Source: Diphasiastrum complanatum
Taxonomy: Eukaryota > Streptophyta > Lycopodiopsida > Lycopodiales > Lycopodiaceae
Assembly: GCA_029204225.1 (NCBI GenBank)
Contig: CM055111.1
Location: 4,230,933 to 4,294,932, forward strand
Reading direction: 5' to 3'
Length of the DNA: 64,000 nt
Below the pieces are notes generated by a model. The model was given only the letters and a program-made list of their open reading frames with translations, was not told the DNA's origin and did not search any database. The position numbers were made by a program, and so were the translations under genes. Position 1 is the stretch's first letter, and each line of letters begins with the position of its first letter. This document shows positions 23,939-36,048 of this stretch, in pieces.

Positions 23939-24357
23939 GGCTATTTTTGGATAAAAAAATGACTTAATCTCTTTCTTCCTTCTTGGTGTACTTTCAAGAC
24001 CTGTTTTTAACCTTAATAGGACTTGAACTCAGCCTAGATTAATTAGATTCCATGAAACAAATTCAAATCTAATCAATGGCAAATGATCTTGGTAGATTAT
24101 CCTAGGATCTCCACCAAAAATTACACCAACTGCTCACAAATTGAATTTTTTTGGATCAAATGAATACCATGCATTAAATGCAGGTTCAGAGGTGCCCACA
24201 CATGTGGACAGTATGGATTTGGACCCCTACCAAGTTTGGGATCAAATTTCCTCACCAAAATCAAGATTCTAGCTTGCCCTCTCAATACTAGTTTTAGGCA
24301 CCAAAACTTGCTAAAAATGGATTTGCATTAGATCTCTTGTACTTGGATCTGATACCA
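23939..24357 (-). other. Leader and PBS of copia B
   Basis: Non-coding leader. The complement of TGGTATCAGATC lies at 24346-24357, directly against the 5' LTR, an initiator tRNA-Met type PBS. Confidence 0.8.
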
Positions 24358-24780
24358 TGTGAAAGTACTGTACTTTAGGACCATAAATAGAACTACAAAA
24401 GATCCACAAGAGTGATTGGATGCTTGCTTAACAATCTATAAAAAAAACTTGACACAAAAAAGTTGATCTAGATTGGCAATTTGACAAACAACAAGCATTA
24501 ACAATCAAAAGCATTGATCAGCATTGAAATCCGAGTCCACAGGTGTGCACTACAGTCTGTAGTACGGCCTTCAACCTGAGAAACAAGTAGAAATTGATTT
24601 GGTTCATTTGGATCACAAAAGCTCAATGTACATAGTGAACTAGCTTGAGATTGCCAATGAGCTCCAAAAATTTTCTATCTTCTCACTATGGAGAGAGGGA
24701 ATACATAGCAAATTCGACTTCCTTCTTGAAGTTAGGTGGATTTCTAGCATGTAATAAGGAAGTTAACTCACTCTCCTTGC
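24358..24780 (-). repeat. 5' LTR of copia B, truncated
   Basis: Begins TGTGAAAGTACTG on the plus strand and follows the 3' LTR to about 24780, where homology stops. About 280 bp of its outer part are missing, so a target duplication cannot be read. Confidence 0.8.
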
Positions 24781-26570
24781 AAAAACTACTAAATGTCTTA
24801 ATTTCTTAAGTGACTTAAAAAGGAACATCTATTCTCTTTAGAAGGATGAGGCCAATAACAACATTCAACCCAAAAAAAGATCTGATACTAGTAGGCTCCA
24901 ATTCATAGTCATACATTGTGTGACGCTTAATATTGTTCATGACAATGAATAACGATATCAGTTGTATCCTTTAGAGAAACATGCTAATGATCCAGCTACC
25001 AATTTGTGTCTAGATTTTAAGTTCATAACTCATCTTCTCATATTTGTATGTGAAGGAAATAGCGGATTATTTGGATATTGTCAAAGGTTGACTGCTATTG
25101 AAATGCATAGCATATTTTGTCTTAATCAGCAATTACAGTTTGCCAAGCAACAATTGCAACGTGCAAATAAACAATTGCTTCATTATGTGCAATACACTAG
25201 TGATGAAGACAATGCACTCAAGCATGCTATATCAGAGTTGAATCGTACAGTCACTACTCTTCGGGGATCAAACCAAGAAATGTTAGAATCCATGGAGAAG
25301 TTGCGATCCGATAGTTTAAAATATGTTGTTGATATAAACGTGATCAAAACGACAATGGTGAAAAGGAAAAGAAAGATACCGATGAAGAATATTGATGAGT
25401 TATCTACACACAGCGGCAATCGGAAAAAAAAGATTTGAGCATTTAAGTATGTTTTTTTATAAACAGTTTATTTGATTTGTATTGGTCATACAAGTTTCAT
25501 TTGCATTTGATAATATGCATTATCAATTTACTAAACATAATTTGAGTTTTATATGTTTGTTGCAAATCATGTTTAGTGGAACTATTTAATAGATCGTTCA
25601 CGCATCGGATCCTCTTTTAAGTCGTGTTTTACCAAGAAAGTCAACAAAGGCAATGATGAAAAATGCTCGTTTGAAAAAATGAAAAATGAAATTGTAGAGA
25701 CTATTTTGAATAAGGTTCAAACTTCACTTGGATGCAAATGTGATACTAGGTGCATGTGATGTTTCTGGAATTAGCAGAAATGCTTATTCTATTTTTTTTT
25801 AGAAAAGTTAAAGAAGTTTTTTCTCAAGTGATGGTGAAGACAACTTATCTTCCTCATCCATATCAGATAAGATTAGTAAGAAATTATTATAATGATGGAA
25901 TGTTCAAATAGTTAGCCAACCACTTCATATAACTGAATTATACAAATTAAAATATGGAGAGCTCAATTACAACGATTGCAATAATATTTTTCTTGATATT
26001 CAAAATATTCTAAAATACATTATTTGATTCTATAAACTAGACGAACATCAAGTAAATGAAAAGATCATTATTGTAATAAAATTGGATGAATCTGAAATCA
26101 TCAAAGGTCAAAAGTTGGAACAAGTGAGTCTCACTATGATAAACAAAATTTCAGATACAGATGATCAAACGTTTAGTGTTCAATTGGAAAATCACATATG
26201 CTGGTTGGCAGCATTCCAAGTATACAATTCAATTTTCTTTTTAAGTATCATTATTAATATTTTATGCATTGCCATTTTTTATTAACATGTCATGCATTAC
26301 TTGCTTCTCTATAGGTCTTGAAAGATGATCATAAAATACTTTCATGGATATTTTCACGAACAAATTATGGCGAGATTATAAAGAGACATTTGGAGGGTCG
26401 GAAGTTAACAGTCGAAAACCATGGAAGTTTTCAAATTCAATGGCACCTTGCAGGGGATTTGAAAACATTGAAATGTATGTATAATATCTCTCATGGGCAA
26501 CGTCAAAGCATCCATGTCTTTATTGCCTAAAGGATTGCTACAATATGAATTTGGGATTGCTTAGGCATTT
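24781..26570 (+). pseudogene. Unrecognised intron-containing gene fragment (part 3)
   Basis: An ORF at 24962-25438 (158 codons) has a helical middle (LNQQLQFAKQQLQRANKQLL) and a Lys/Arg-rich C-end (KRKRKIPMKN, NRKKKI), possibly a coiled coil plus nuclear signal. Further on, 26060-26218 reads IIVIKLDESEIIKGQKLEQV and SDTDDQTFSVQLENHICWLA. A clean intron follows (AAG|GTATACAATT at about 26219 to TTCTCTATAG at 26313), then VLKDDHKILSWIFSRTNYGE, WHLAGDLKTLKCMYNISHG and, in a shifted frame, SKHPCLYCLKDCY. The same two exons and intron recur at 40844-41275. The ending (GDLK...CxxC) recalls metazoan transposon-type ORFs of unknown function that I know only as a pattern; I cannot name the family. Stops at about 25790-26050 show decay. 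Confidence 0.4.
26219..26314 (+). other. Conserved intron in the unknown gene
   Basis: GTATACAATTCAAT at the 5' end and TGCTTCTCTATAG at the 3' end, with coding sense resuming as VLKDDHK. The second copy at about 40961-41058 has the same borders (GTATACAATTC ... CTTTACAG). Confidence 0.55.
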
Positions 26571-26849
26571 GACATCAGTAGATATGGCATGCATGAATGC
26601 AATTTGACATGCAAGCTTCAATTTCAACATGCAAACTTCAATTTCATACATGCAAGTTCCCAAATCAGACATGCAACTCCTAAATCAGACATGCATCTCC
26701 TAAATCAGACATGCATGACCAAAAAGTTATGGATGATGTGACATGCAAAGTCATCAAGTCATGGATGGTGTGACATGCAAAGTCATCAAGTCATAGATGG
26801 TGTGACATGCATGGCCATCAGTCTTATGGATGGTGTGCAAGTTTTAGAG

Positions 26850-26850
<1 letters not shown>
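26571..26850 (+). repeat. Two small tandem arrays
   Basis: Array 1: about three 20-bp units (CCTAAATCAGACATGCATCT type) at 26659-26718. Array 2: about 3.5 units of 32 bp (TCATGGATGGTGTGACATGC core) at 26727-26840. Both contain ACATGCA. No gene. Confidence 0.8.

Positions 26851-26900
<50 letters not shown>
26851..26900 (+). repeat. (GA)n microsatellite
   Basis: About 25 uninterrupted GA units. The Ser-Leu repeat ORFs on the minus strand here are just translations of it. Confidence 0.95.
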
Positions 26901-26904
<4 letters not shown>

Positions 26905-28183
26905 AAGAGGTAGGAGAAAGTGAGTGTGTGTGAAAGTGGTTCCAAAAAGTGATTCCAGTCCAAGCTTGATAGATCCTCCTCAAGCCATAGCTCCAAGCTT
27001 TCTTCCAAGCACCTACACACACACAAGCAAGAGCAAGAGGCAAAGCAAAAATGAATGGGAGATGAATAATGAGGGAGAGGGACGAGTTAGTCTTTTTATA
27101 GGGAATGTGTAGTCTTTAGGAAGTGGCTGAGGTGTCCAAAATAAGTGTGAGAGGTGTAAGGAAGACTCTAGGATAAGTAAAGTGAGAGGGTGAGGTGTAT
27201 AGGTATGAGAGAGTGTTTATCACTTAGTTAGAGCAAAAGGGGAGGAGAAGGAGGGCGCATTTTCCTAGGTGTCCTATTGCTTTCAAGCCATGTGAAAAAG
27301 TAGGTAAGTTACACATATTGATAAAGATAAAAGGTAGGTAGCCTAACATTCAATGTTAGTCACTTTTAAGTTGAATATTTCTTTGTGTACAGCATTGGGA
27401 TCCACCCAAGTGTTTTTCATGTCATGGAAAAGGCTATATATATGTCCATCTTACCTTGCATAATTTTCATCGATTCCTAGGCTCTTTTTTCTATGCAACC
27501 GCCCATCCCCAATCATAGTGGAGTGTGACACAAAGGGTGATCAGTCCTTTGGTTTCTTCTCCCATTCTTTATAGACTCGAGTGAGCCTTCTTTATAGACT
27601 CGATTGAGCCTTCTTCAGGTACCGTCTTTAAGCTTTAAGAAGCTTCTTTGGATTCTTTCTTCAGGTACTCTTCTTAGTACCTGCACATACCCTTAGGAAA
27701 AGGTTAGAAGCCATACCATCAAATGGTTCATCATTAGATTATATTTCTAAAACCTGCATATCAAATTGTTAGCATTGCTCTACAGTTTCATTTCTTGTCT
27801 TCAGGTAATGATACCTGCACTCATAATTCATCACTTAGAGTAATAAGCTCTAATATTCAAAATACGTTTCATACAAAAAGAATGGAAGACTGGATAGCCT
27901 TTATTTCTTGATCAATTTGATCTATACAATTTTACATCCTTAGGCACAGAATTCCACACAGGTGAAATCTTCAAAACATCATGGGGTTTGGAGTTCATAG
28001 TTGACTTGGAAGCTGGAACCTAACAGCCAATTCCCACTGAATTTCCGTATGCTGAAATGTTTTTAGTTTTAGTATGTACTAATTTTTTTTTTTATGAATC
28101 TTTAGAATGAGATGGCTTCATACAAATGTAATTGCATTGTTGTCGACACGCATAAGATACAAATGCACTCTTCCATAAACACT
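26901..28183. other. No recognised gene
   Basis: Purine-rich 26901-27260, then AT-rich sequence with a short duplication (TTCTTTATAGACTCGA at about 27565 and 27588) and repeated TTCAGGTA words at 27610-27800. The look is that of LTR or untranslated leader sequence, perhaps of the gypsy element downstream, but no LTR ends were found. Confidence 0.3.
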
Positions 28184-28345
28184 TGATCTGGACAGAAAAG
28201 ATAGTGTGTTATGGAGAAAAGATAGTGATATCCTCCATAACGGACTGATCTGGACAGAAAAGGTAGTCAGATTCTCCTTAACGGACCGATCTGGAAAGAA
28301 AGGTAGCATGATCTCCATAACTGCTTGATCTGCAGGTAAAGTAGT
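28184..28345 (+). repeat. Degenerate tandem repeat, GATCTGGACAGAAAAG core
   Basis: Four spaced copies of TGATCTGGACAGAAAAG-like words (28184, 28246, 28288, 28327), each followed by TCCATAAC or TCCTTAACGG. Unit length varies from about 40 to 62 bp. Confidence 0.65.
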
Positions 28346-29714
28346 GTGTTTGAAAAGGTAGTGTGCTAGATCTTACAGAACGTAGTGCGTTCAAGTGTTG
28401 GAAAGCGCTTATAGATTTGGTGTAAGATGGAAATTTGCAATTTTTTCAGGCTTTGATCATTCTAGCTGTGAAAGTAATGAGTTTTAGTGACATGTCTTGC
28501 TATCGTGCCAAAGTTTGCCATACTTGTACGCCACAAGATAAATGATCTACAAAATATAAAACATGGTAGGTACATTATACAATATGCAATCCATCATAAC
28601 CTGCAAACAATAGATGCTATTACGTGATGTCCGCCTTAGTCATATATTGGATGTTCAGACATCTGAATTCAAGACACGGTTTATATGACTGACAAATGCA
28701 AACAATGAGCATTTATCTTCTGAATGTTTAGATTCTTAGAATATTCACTGATAGTTAAATTCCAGAATATTGTAGGTTTATCATATCATGTTTAGAACAT
28801 TCTAGAAAATTTGAATTGAGACAGTTTAAAACATTTTAGAAAATCCCTAGGAACGGTTCCGTCAGTTCCTAAGGAAAGGTTCTTTAGGAATCTGAACCGT
28901 TCCTTAGCTGTAGCATTCGAATCATTCCTTGGCTGTTGCGAATGCCAGAACTGGTTGCAAGAACAGGTTGCTAGAATGGGTTGCCAAGACGATTTCAAAT
29001 GTCAGAACAAATTTCGTGCCAAAACAATCTTCCAGACTGGGTTGCTAAAACGATTTCGTTCAGCGATTAACGGATTAGGTCAACACTAGCATACAGCGGC
29101 GCATATGTACTGGTGTCCGTATGCATATGGACTCAGCAATGCCTAACGGTTAAGTGCCAGTGTTCGGCTTCAAATACGGAAATCACATTGCTTAGTATTG
29201 GCCCAGTAGCTTGTCGCCTGAACTATAGTTCACAGCTGAATAGTTTCCAAACACCTCTTAGCAGCTCTGATTTTACATGTCAGATTCAATAACAGGGTCT
29301 ATAAAACGTATGTTCTTTCAAATTATGGTCTATCAATCTGATTTTATGACTTGTGCATATGCTTCCTTGCTAGATTTATTGCACCTCGAAGCCTGACTGC
29401 TACCTTAGTACAGGGTTCCAGACTGTGATAATCATCAGATGTAGCACAAAAAGACCCATTTCACTTCATGGGATCAAGAGTTATTATTAAATTTATTCAT
29501 AAGAACACTACGCCTCTGGTAAAAGGGGGCACTATTTAAGATAGGAAAATGTGCTCTTATTTTTTTGTATTAAGGATTTAGGCCCTTACTCAATAGAGTA
29601 TAAACAGGAAGCAGAGACATTTCAATTACTCACAGACTGAGACTCGCAATACGCTCAATAATCCTAAGCTGCTAATCAAAGAAAACGCAGACAAGCAAAT
29701 TACAGAACCAAAAA
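28346..29714. other. No recognised gene; probable 5' flank or LTR of gypsy G
   Basis: A loose repeat of GGTTGCNAGAAC words lies at about 28930-29060. No PBS or LTR end could be fixed by eye. Confidence 0.3.
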
Positions 29715-30565
29715 ATGGCAATGAGCATAATAAAACCTTCTCAATTACTCAATAAAAACGCACTAAAAAATGAGAACATGCAAGATCATCCAGCCACCTT
29801 AGAAGACCAAGATTGGCCCGAATTGAATTTAGATCTAAATAAAGTCATAACTAGAAGTAGGAAAACTAAACCAACTCTTAGAGATAAAAAGAAAACTAAG
29901 AAGGATAAAAATGCGAATTCAGTGGAAAATGCGACAACCAAGACACAAACTGTACAATAGTCCGTAGAAATCCCTAAAGACCTAGCCTTTGATAGATCTA
30001 ATGAAAAATACTATGAACCAGATATCAATTTAGAGGCTAAAAAACTCCTAGGCAAAGAAACGAAGAAAGTTAAGAAAGTCATATTTTCATATCCAATAAG
30101 AAGTAATGAGATACCTAGAGATCCATTCCCACTTAGACATCGTTCATACGATATAGTGAAAGATTTTGCTTCTAGAATGCCCAAGATGATTATACCAAGC
30201 TGATGCTATTATAAATTGGTCTACCAAACAAATATTTTTTCCATGCATTCTCGCAGCCAGCCCATTAGGAGGTCACCTTATGAGATGTGGTGAGGATATA
30301 GCAGAACCTACAGAATCCCTAGTCAATTTCATAGAGTGTTATGAAGTAGATGAGGAATTAGAGGAAAAGGAGTTTCTAATATCTGAGTCAAAGAAAGTTC
30401 TGGGTGGAACCTGTTGGCTGATTCTGACGAATCTCCAAGAAACTCGAACAGAGCAACTCAAGAGCACCTCTCACCTTAGATCGAGGAGGTCTATGAGAAG
30501 ATGAGACTAATGAAGACTGAGAGCTGAGTATGAGAGCCGAGAAATACTAGCTAGGAAAGACATGC
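29715..30565 (+). pseudogene. Gag-like N-terminal region of Ty3/gypsy element G, broken
   Basis: Starts MAMSIIKPSQLLNK at 29715, runs 81 codons to a stop, and continues in frame pieces: KVIFSYPIRSNEIPRDPFPL, SYDIVKDFASRMPKMI, then after frameshifts MRCGEDIAEPTESLVNFIEC and GGTCWLILTNL. The N-terminal third is Lys-rich. No zinc knuckle was seen. Assignment to Gag or the region before pol rests on position upstream of the gypsy RT at 31262; the sequence itself is not a family I recognise. Confidence 0.45.
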
Positions 30566-31261
30566 AAGAACTGTGTAAGCCTCATGGTGAATCCCGGAAG
30601 ATGGAATGACCATGTAGGAACTAGTATTTCTAAGCAAATGTAATAAATGCAAGTAGACCCCTCTTAAAGAAAGTAGAGTGAGCCACCTTTTGATGGTGAC
30701 TTCTAGTGGAGAGCATTATTCCACTTGTAATTTGTGAAATGTGAAAATTCCACTAGGATGCCACCTAAGGAGCTCTCTTGCTTATTTAAAAGACTCTCTC
30801 TTTGTGAAGAGAAGCTTTTTGCATTGTATCTACTCCATGCTTAATAAGAAGATTTTCCATGAGTTTGATGCTACACTAAGCTCCTTGATCATGATGGTTT
30901 TCTTGAGTGATGCCCCTATGATCATGCCCTTCCCTCCTTTTGTGTGTGGTTGTGGACTGTAGAATAGATTAGATTTCCTGCTTTTGTAGAGTGAATTAGC
31001 TTTCTTGTTTTCTTGTGGATTAATGTAGAAGGTAGCATTCAAGTAAATTAAATAGGCTAGATCTGTGGTGTGATTCTTGCATATCTCTGTACAATCCAGT
31101 TCTTGATGTTCTTGGGATGTCCAAGAATCAAAAGGCTGGTTGGTTTCTTGATTCTTGGACTTTTAACATGTTGTAGATTAGTTTCTTGTTTCTTGGTTTG
31201 TCAATTTATGCAAGGTAGTTCAGTGTTAATGTAGTGTAGGCTCTGATTTCAGTCCGTCTTA
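30566..31261 (+). other. Non-coding insertion or LTR-like stretch inside element G
   Basis: Separates the Gag-like part from RT, where protease and the RT start should be. Contains a TATTTAAAAG TATA-like box at about 30783 followed by CTCTCTCTTTG, and T/G-rich sequence after 31080. It could be a solo LTR, but matching ends were not found. Confidence 0.35.
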
Positions 31262-32735
31262 AGTGTAGGTCCATGACAGCAAAAGACTTCCATTACTATA
31301 TACAGACATGATCCTAGAGCCAGTAGCTGGTCATGAACGATATAGTTTTTTAGACAGTTTTTTCGGTTATAATCAAGTCTTCATCGAAGAAGATAGATCG
31401 AAAACCACTTACTGATTGGGGGACGTACGCTTATATGTGTATGCTCTTCAGTCTGTATGCACTTGCAACATTTCAGCGTATGATGATAAACTTTTTCAAA
31501 AAACATTAAGGAAATTTTAGAAATCTTTATGGATGATTTTTATGTCTACTCATCCACTAAAGGTCATTTAGATGCATTAGAAAAGACTTTAAGACGATGT
31601 CAAGAGACATCTCTTAAATTGCATCCTTCCAAATGCTATTTTGGGATGAGGAAAGGCATCCTGTTAGGACACAAAATTTTGAAGGATGGCATTCAAGCCG
31701 ATATCGAAAAGACTAAAATGATTTTAGAATTGGACGAACCAACTAATTTACGAGAGCTTAGGGGATTTTTAGGCCACGTAGAATACTATTGTAGAATAAT
31801 AAAAGAGTATGCTATAGTAGTTACTCCCTGAATAGGATTATTAAAGAAATCTGTTGAATATCACTGGTCACAGGATCACCAGGACGCTAAAGAAGTCCTT
31901 AGCAGAAGCAACTGGAGTTAGACATCCAGATTGGACGAAGAAATTTCAAGTATATGTAAACGCTTCATCGTTTGCAATCAGTGTAGTGCTTAGCTAAAAA
32001 GATGATCAAAATATTGATAATCCAATATATTATGTTGGTAGACAAATAGCAGCATCCGAGAAAAATTATTTCGCTATAGAGCGAGAAGCATTAGGCATGA
32101 TTTATTTAGTGAAAAAATTTAGGCATTATCTACTAGGATACCCTTTTGTTTTCCATGTAGACCACTATGCATTAAAGAATCTAGTAAATAAACTCGACCT
32201 TTCAGAAAGATAGCTAGATGGGTTTTATTATTAGATGAATTTAATTATCAAGTGGAGTTAAGGAGGGGAAAGGACCACCAAAACACCGACTATATATCAC
32301 GGCTTAAAACTAAAAAATCAATTTGAACCAATATCAAATGAATTCCTAGATGAGCACATAAAGCGCATTCAAGCGGAGTCATCTATTTATACAGACATCA
32401 TTAATTTCTTACAAAATCAAATTTATCCTGATCACTTCAATAAACAACAGAAGATGGTTTTCCTTGCAAAAGTAGGACCCTACACGATTATAGATGAGGT
32501 ATTATATAAATTAGGAATTGACGATAACCTTCGTTGTTCAGAACCCACCGAAATCACCACCATAATAAGTGCACTACATGAAGAAGATTCGAGGGGCCAT
32601 TATGCTTTTAAAAAAACTGCCAGAAAAATTCTAAATGCTAAGTATTGGTGGCCTACACTTTATAGAGATGTTAAATTTTCCATTCAAAAATGTGACACAT
32701 ATCAGAGGTGTTTGAAATTAAGCCCACAGTTGTCT
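31262..32735 (+). pseudogene. Ty3/gypsy G pol: RT, RNase H, integrase zinc finger
   Basis: RT pieces: EPVAGHERYSFLD at about 31320, GYNQVFIEEDRSKTTY, then the catalytic box IFMDDFYVYSS at about 31523, with LGHKILKDGIQADIEKTKM and LRGFLGHVEYY. The thumb-to-RNase H stretch (about 31830-31940) is frameshifted. RNase H: KKFQVYVNASSFAISVVLS at about 31948, AIEREALGMIYLVKKFRHYL, VDHYALKN. The integrase H2C2 finger is in an open 105-codon frame: HEEDSRGHYAFKKTARKIL ... CDTYQRC at about 32575-32710. It stops where a block of other repeats interrupts the element; the integrase core resumes at about 37165. Stops in RNase H show it is inactive. Confidence 0.85.
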
Positions 32736-33450
32736 CCTTGGAAGTACAACTCGGACAACCAATTTATTTGAAGAACGTCTACAACGGGCTTCCGGCTAAT
32801 CTCCAACAAAGGGTAACCAATCCCATTGTAATTTCAAAGTTCAGATGTTAAGTTCAATAATTTGAAGTCATTGAAGACTTGGCCATCTTCAAGGACTTCC
32901 CCAAGAACTAGGATTTAGAACAAGTCTGCAGAAACACTTTACTTTTTCAATAGTTTGTAGAAATGCACTAAGTATCGCACAGCTCACATTTTTTGCACTT
33001 TCCGAAAAATGCGACACTTCAACAAATTGAAGGAAAAACACTAAGTGTCGCATATTTCGCATTTTTCGCATTTTTTTGAAATGCGACAGTGTCAGCTTTT
33101 CCCAAAAAGTGACACTTCAACATAGTGCAACAGTTCAACTCTTTGAGACAATGTCGGGTTTTTTTTAAATGTGACAGTGTCGGCTTTTCCCTGAAAAGCG
33201 ACACTTCAATTAGTGCAATAGTTCAAAACTTTGTGACAGTGTCGGCTGTTCTCAAAAAGCGACACTTCAGCACAGTTCACCAGTTTAATTGTTTTTCAGC
33301 AGTGTTGGCTTTTTTGCACTTTCTCGAAAAATGTGACACTTGCCTTCGGCTTCTTCCTTTCAGCTATTTTGAAGAATTTAACTTATGTTAAAGTGTTATA
33401 AAGAAACCTTCGCATTTTTAAGGACAGTGTTGTCTTTTTAACAGTGGGCC
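32736..33450. repeat. Degenerate TGTCGC/GCGACAC-rich repeat block
   Basis: From about 32930 to 33340 there are repeated units of roughly 65-85 bp built from GACAGTGTCGGCTTTT, AAAAGCGACACTTCA and CAACAGTTCAA words. The same words occur in the E LTRs and at 38060-38260. A short coding-like stretch (NVYNGLPANLQQRVTNP) lies just before, at about 32773. No gene. Confidence 0.6.
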
Positions 33451-33640
33451 CCGTACTTTCACACGTGTGAAGAGTTTTGGAGCTAATTCATGGAGTTCAA
33501 GCCAAGATAAGCTAGGAATCAATGCATTGATTAGTAATCTAGCTTCTAGATCTTGTTTGGATCTTAAGTAGGTGCTTTCTCCATAATTTCTAGTATCAAA
33601 TGGGATTATTTTGTTGCATTTTTATCATGGTATCAGAGCC
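33451..33640 (+). repeat. 5' LTR remnant and PBS of copia F
   Basis: 33451-33627 matches the end of the F 3' LTR (from CCGTACTTTC to TTTTTATCA). PBS TGGTATCAGAGCC starts at 33628. Only the last ~177 bp of the LTR survive. It contains the 14-bp palindrome TTCACACGTGTGAA around 33458-33471. Confidence 0.85.
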
Positions 33641-34426
33641 ATTCCAATAAATGAGCTTCACTTCATGCTAGAATCATAGATTTTGATGCAATTCAAGCAT
33701 TGATTGCTATCTAGACATAATCTATGAGTAGTACCTTCAATCCTTGATCAATTTGAGTGCAGAGGGATCTAATGGTTTATAGGTATTTTAGCTTCAAAAT
33801 TCGAGTTGTGGTCATCTCTTATCAATTGGATCAAATAGCAAGTATTTTGCACTTTCATCATATTGATGCTACTCGATTTGTGGAGTCTATCACAAGGAAT
33901 AGTTTTAAATCAATCAAAAGGAAGGTAGATTCTTATCTTTGGTACTGTAATAGTTCGTTCTTAGACTTATTGAGATCTTAGGAAGTCAATTTTGGGGTCA
34001 GCCAAAGTTTTTGACAAGTGCTCATCAAGTGAATGCAATTCTAGTCAAAATTATGTTCAGTTTTTGCTTGATTTGTGAGATAGTTTGGATTGATTATTGC
34101 ATTATGATTCAACCTGATCTTGTAGGAATGATTTGAAGAGGCATTTATGTGCATATGATTCCTTTTGGTTCAGGTTAGGTGAATCTTATATCCTTGTGAA
34201 GTCGAGATCAAGGAGGCGGCAATTCTAGATCCATGTTTTATGCAAATTCAAGCCAGTTTCCATTCTTGTTGACATTCATAGATTTGATTTGGCTTAAGAT
34301 CAGGTAGGATCTTATTGAGAGGTCAAGTTTTGAGCTTTCTCAAGTCCCTAGGTAGTGGGATAGGTAGTCTTTCAATCATTTCTATTTTGCATCTATTCTT
34401 GTGATCAAGGTCTTGTTTAGAGATAG
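33641..34426 (+). other. Leader of copia F
   Basis: 786 bp between PBS and the Gag start. No gene; ORFs are short and without domains. Confidence 0.6.
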
Positions 34427-36040
34427 ATGGCTTCAATGAATGCATATCTTTTGGATTCACATGATAGATTGAATGCTTCTAATTATTCAATTTGGAAGCT
34501 AAGAATGGAATCAATTCTTATTTTACAAGATCTAATGGATATAGTGAGTGGTGAAGAGGATGAGCCCATTCACCCTCAAGAAGCTACAAAATACAAAAGG
34601 AGGTGCAAGGTTGCTCTCCATTGTATAAAAATGAATGTAGCTAATGAGCTTCTTAAGGAGGTAGGTGCTTACACCTTGGCTAAAGAAGCATGGGAAACTT
34701 AAAAGATATATAAATACAAGAATACTTCAAGGTTGCTATCCTTGAATAATCAAATCCTTCAATGTTTTCAAGCTAAAGGAGAGAGCGGACATTCATATGT
34801 GTTGAGAGTTAAGGACTTAAACAAGGAGCTTGCTTACATGGGAGATTCCATTAAGGAAAGTGAACTTGTTCAACTAATCTTGAATGGTTTGAGTGTGAAT
34901 TTTGCAAACCTAGTGCAAGGCTATGCAATTATGGGCAAGTTTCCCTCACTTGAAGATCTCCAAGGAGTCCTCATGGCCGAGGAGTAGAAGAACTCACATC
35001 AAGTCAATGATGGAGATGACAAGGCTCTTTTCACCAAGAGCAAGAGCAAATCCAAAGGCAAGGGTGCTGCATTCAAGAAGAATCAAGTCAAAGGTGAAGA
35101 TCAAGAAGGATCTTCAAGTCCAAGCTCGAGCAAGCCAAAGAAGGATAAGTCGAAGATCAAATGCTACTTTTGTGGCAAGATGGGGCATTATGCCTCAAAG
35201 TGCTTCAAGAAGCAGCAATCTCAAAGTCAAGCAAATCTAGGCCAAGAGGAACAGGAGAGCTCTCAAGAAGATTCACTCATGATGTCAAGTATCTCATCTT
35301 CAAGCATAAGAGGTGAAGACCCTTGGTGGCTAGATAGTGGGGCTAGCTCCCACAATTGACAAGGAAGAGGGAGTATTTCTCAAACTTATCTACCTATGAT
35401 GGACCTATCAAGTCAATTTTTACAACAAATGATTATGCTTGTAAGGTAGAAGGCATAGGATCCATACCTTTATGTTTGGGATCTTCAAGGAAGATCAAGA
35501 TTGATGGAGTACTTACATTCCTAGTATCACTAAGAACTTGCTTAGTGTAGGACAATTGCTTAACAATAATTTGATTGTGGAGTTCACCACAAATGCATGT
35601 AACATCAAGAAGGATGGCAAGATCATTGCTAGAGGCATAAGATTTGGAGGATTATTCAAATTAGATGCCTATGTGGATGCTAATATTGTGATGCTAGCCG
35701 AGGAGACCAAACTATCCAACCATAGTCTTTGGCACAAAAGACTTGGTCACATCAACTCAATCATGAGTTTAGATGTTGTTCCAACTCTCTACAATGACAA
35801 CATTTCAGCCCAACACCTTGCAACCAATCCAATCTTCCATGCAAGGTCAAAACATATTGAGATCTCTCATCGTTTTGTGAGAGAGAAGGTGCAATCAAAG
35901 GAGATATCTTTGGAGCATGTGGCAAGTAGTGAATGTATTGCTGATATCCTCACTAAACCACTTCAAAGAGATGCATTTGTGAAGTTAAGATCAGCTCTAG
36001 GGTTGATAAGCAAGTCTATGTTATCTTCAAACTAGCTGTG
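34427..36040 (+). pseudogene. Copia F: gag, protease, pre-integrase joined in frame to RNase H tail
   Basis: Gag starts MASMNAYLLDSHDRLNASNY at 34427, with WKLRMESILILQDLMDIV and KMNVANELLKEVGAY. In-frame stops occur at about 34700 and 34987, so Gag is broken. CCHC CYFCGKMGHYASKC lies at about 35161; protease WWLDSGASSH at about 35324, followed by a stop. The last frame, 35538-36035, is a 165-codon chimera: pre-integrase LLNNNLIVEFTTNACNIKKD ... WHKRLGHINSIMSLD passes directly into the RNase H C-terminus (YNDNISAQHLATNPIFHARS, HIEISHRFVREKV, DILTKPL). Integrase, RT and most of RNase H are deleted without frame loss. A polypurine tract (AGGAGGAG, 36041-36048) and a full 3' LTR follow. Confidence 0.88.
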
Positions 36041-36048
36041 AGGAGGAG

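Noticed and set aside
26786-27043. Ser-Leu repeat ORFs on the minus strand
   Set aside because: They are translations of the (GA)n microsatellite and its flanks.
28184-33340. CRISPR array
   Set aside because: The tandem units are degenerate, unevenly spaced and without unique spacers; the sequence is plant nuclear.
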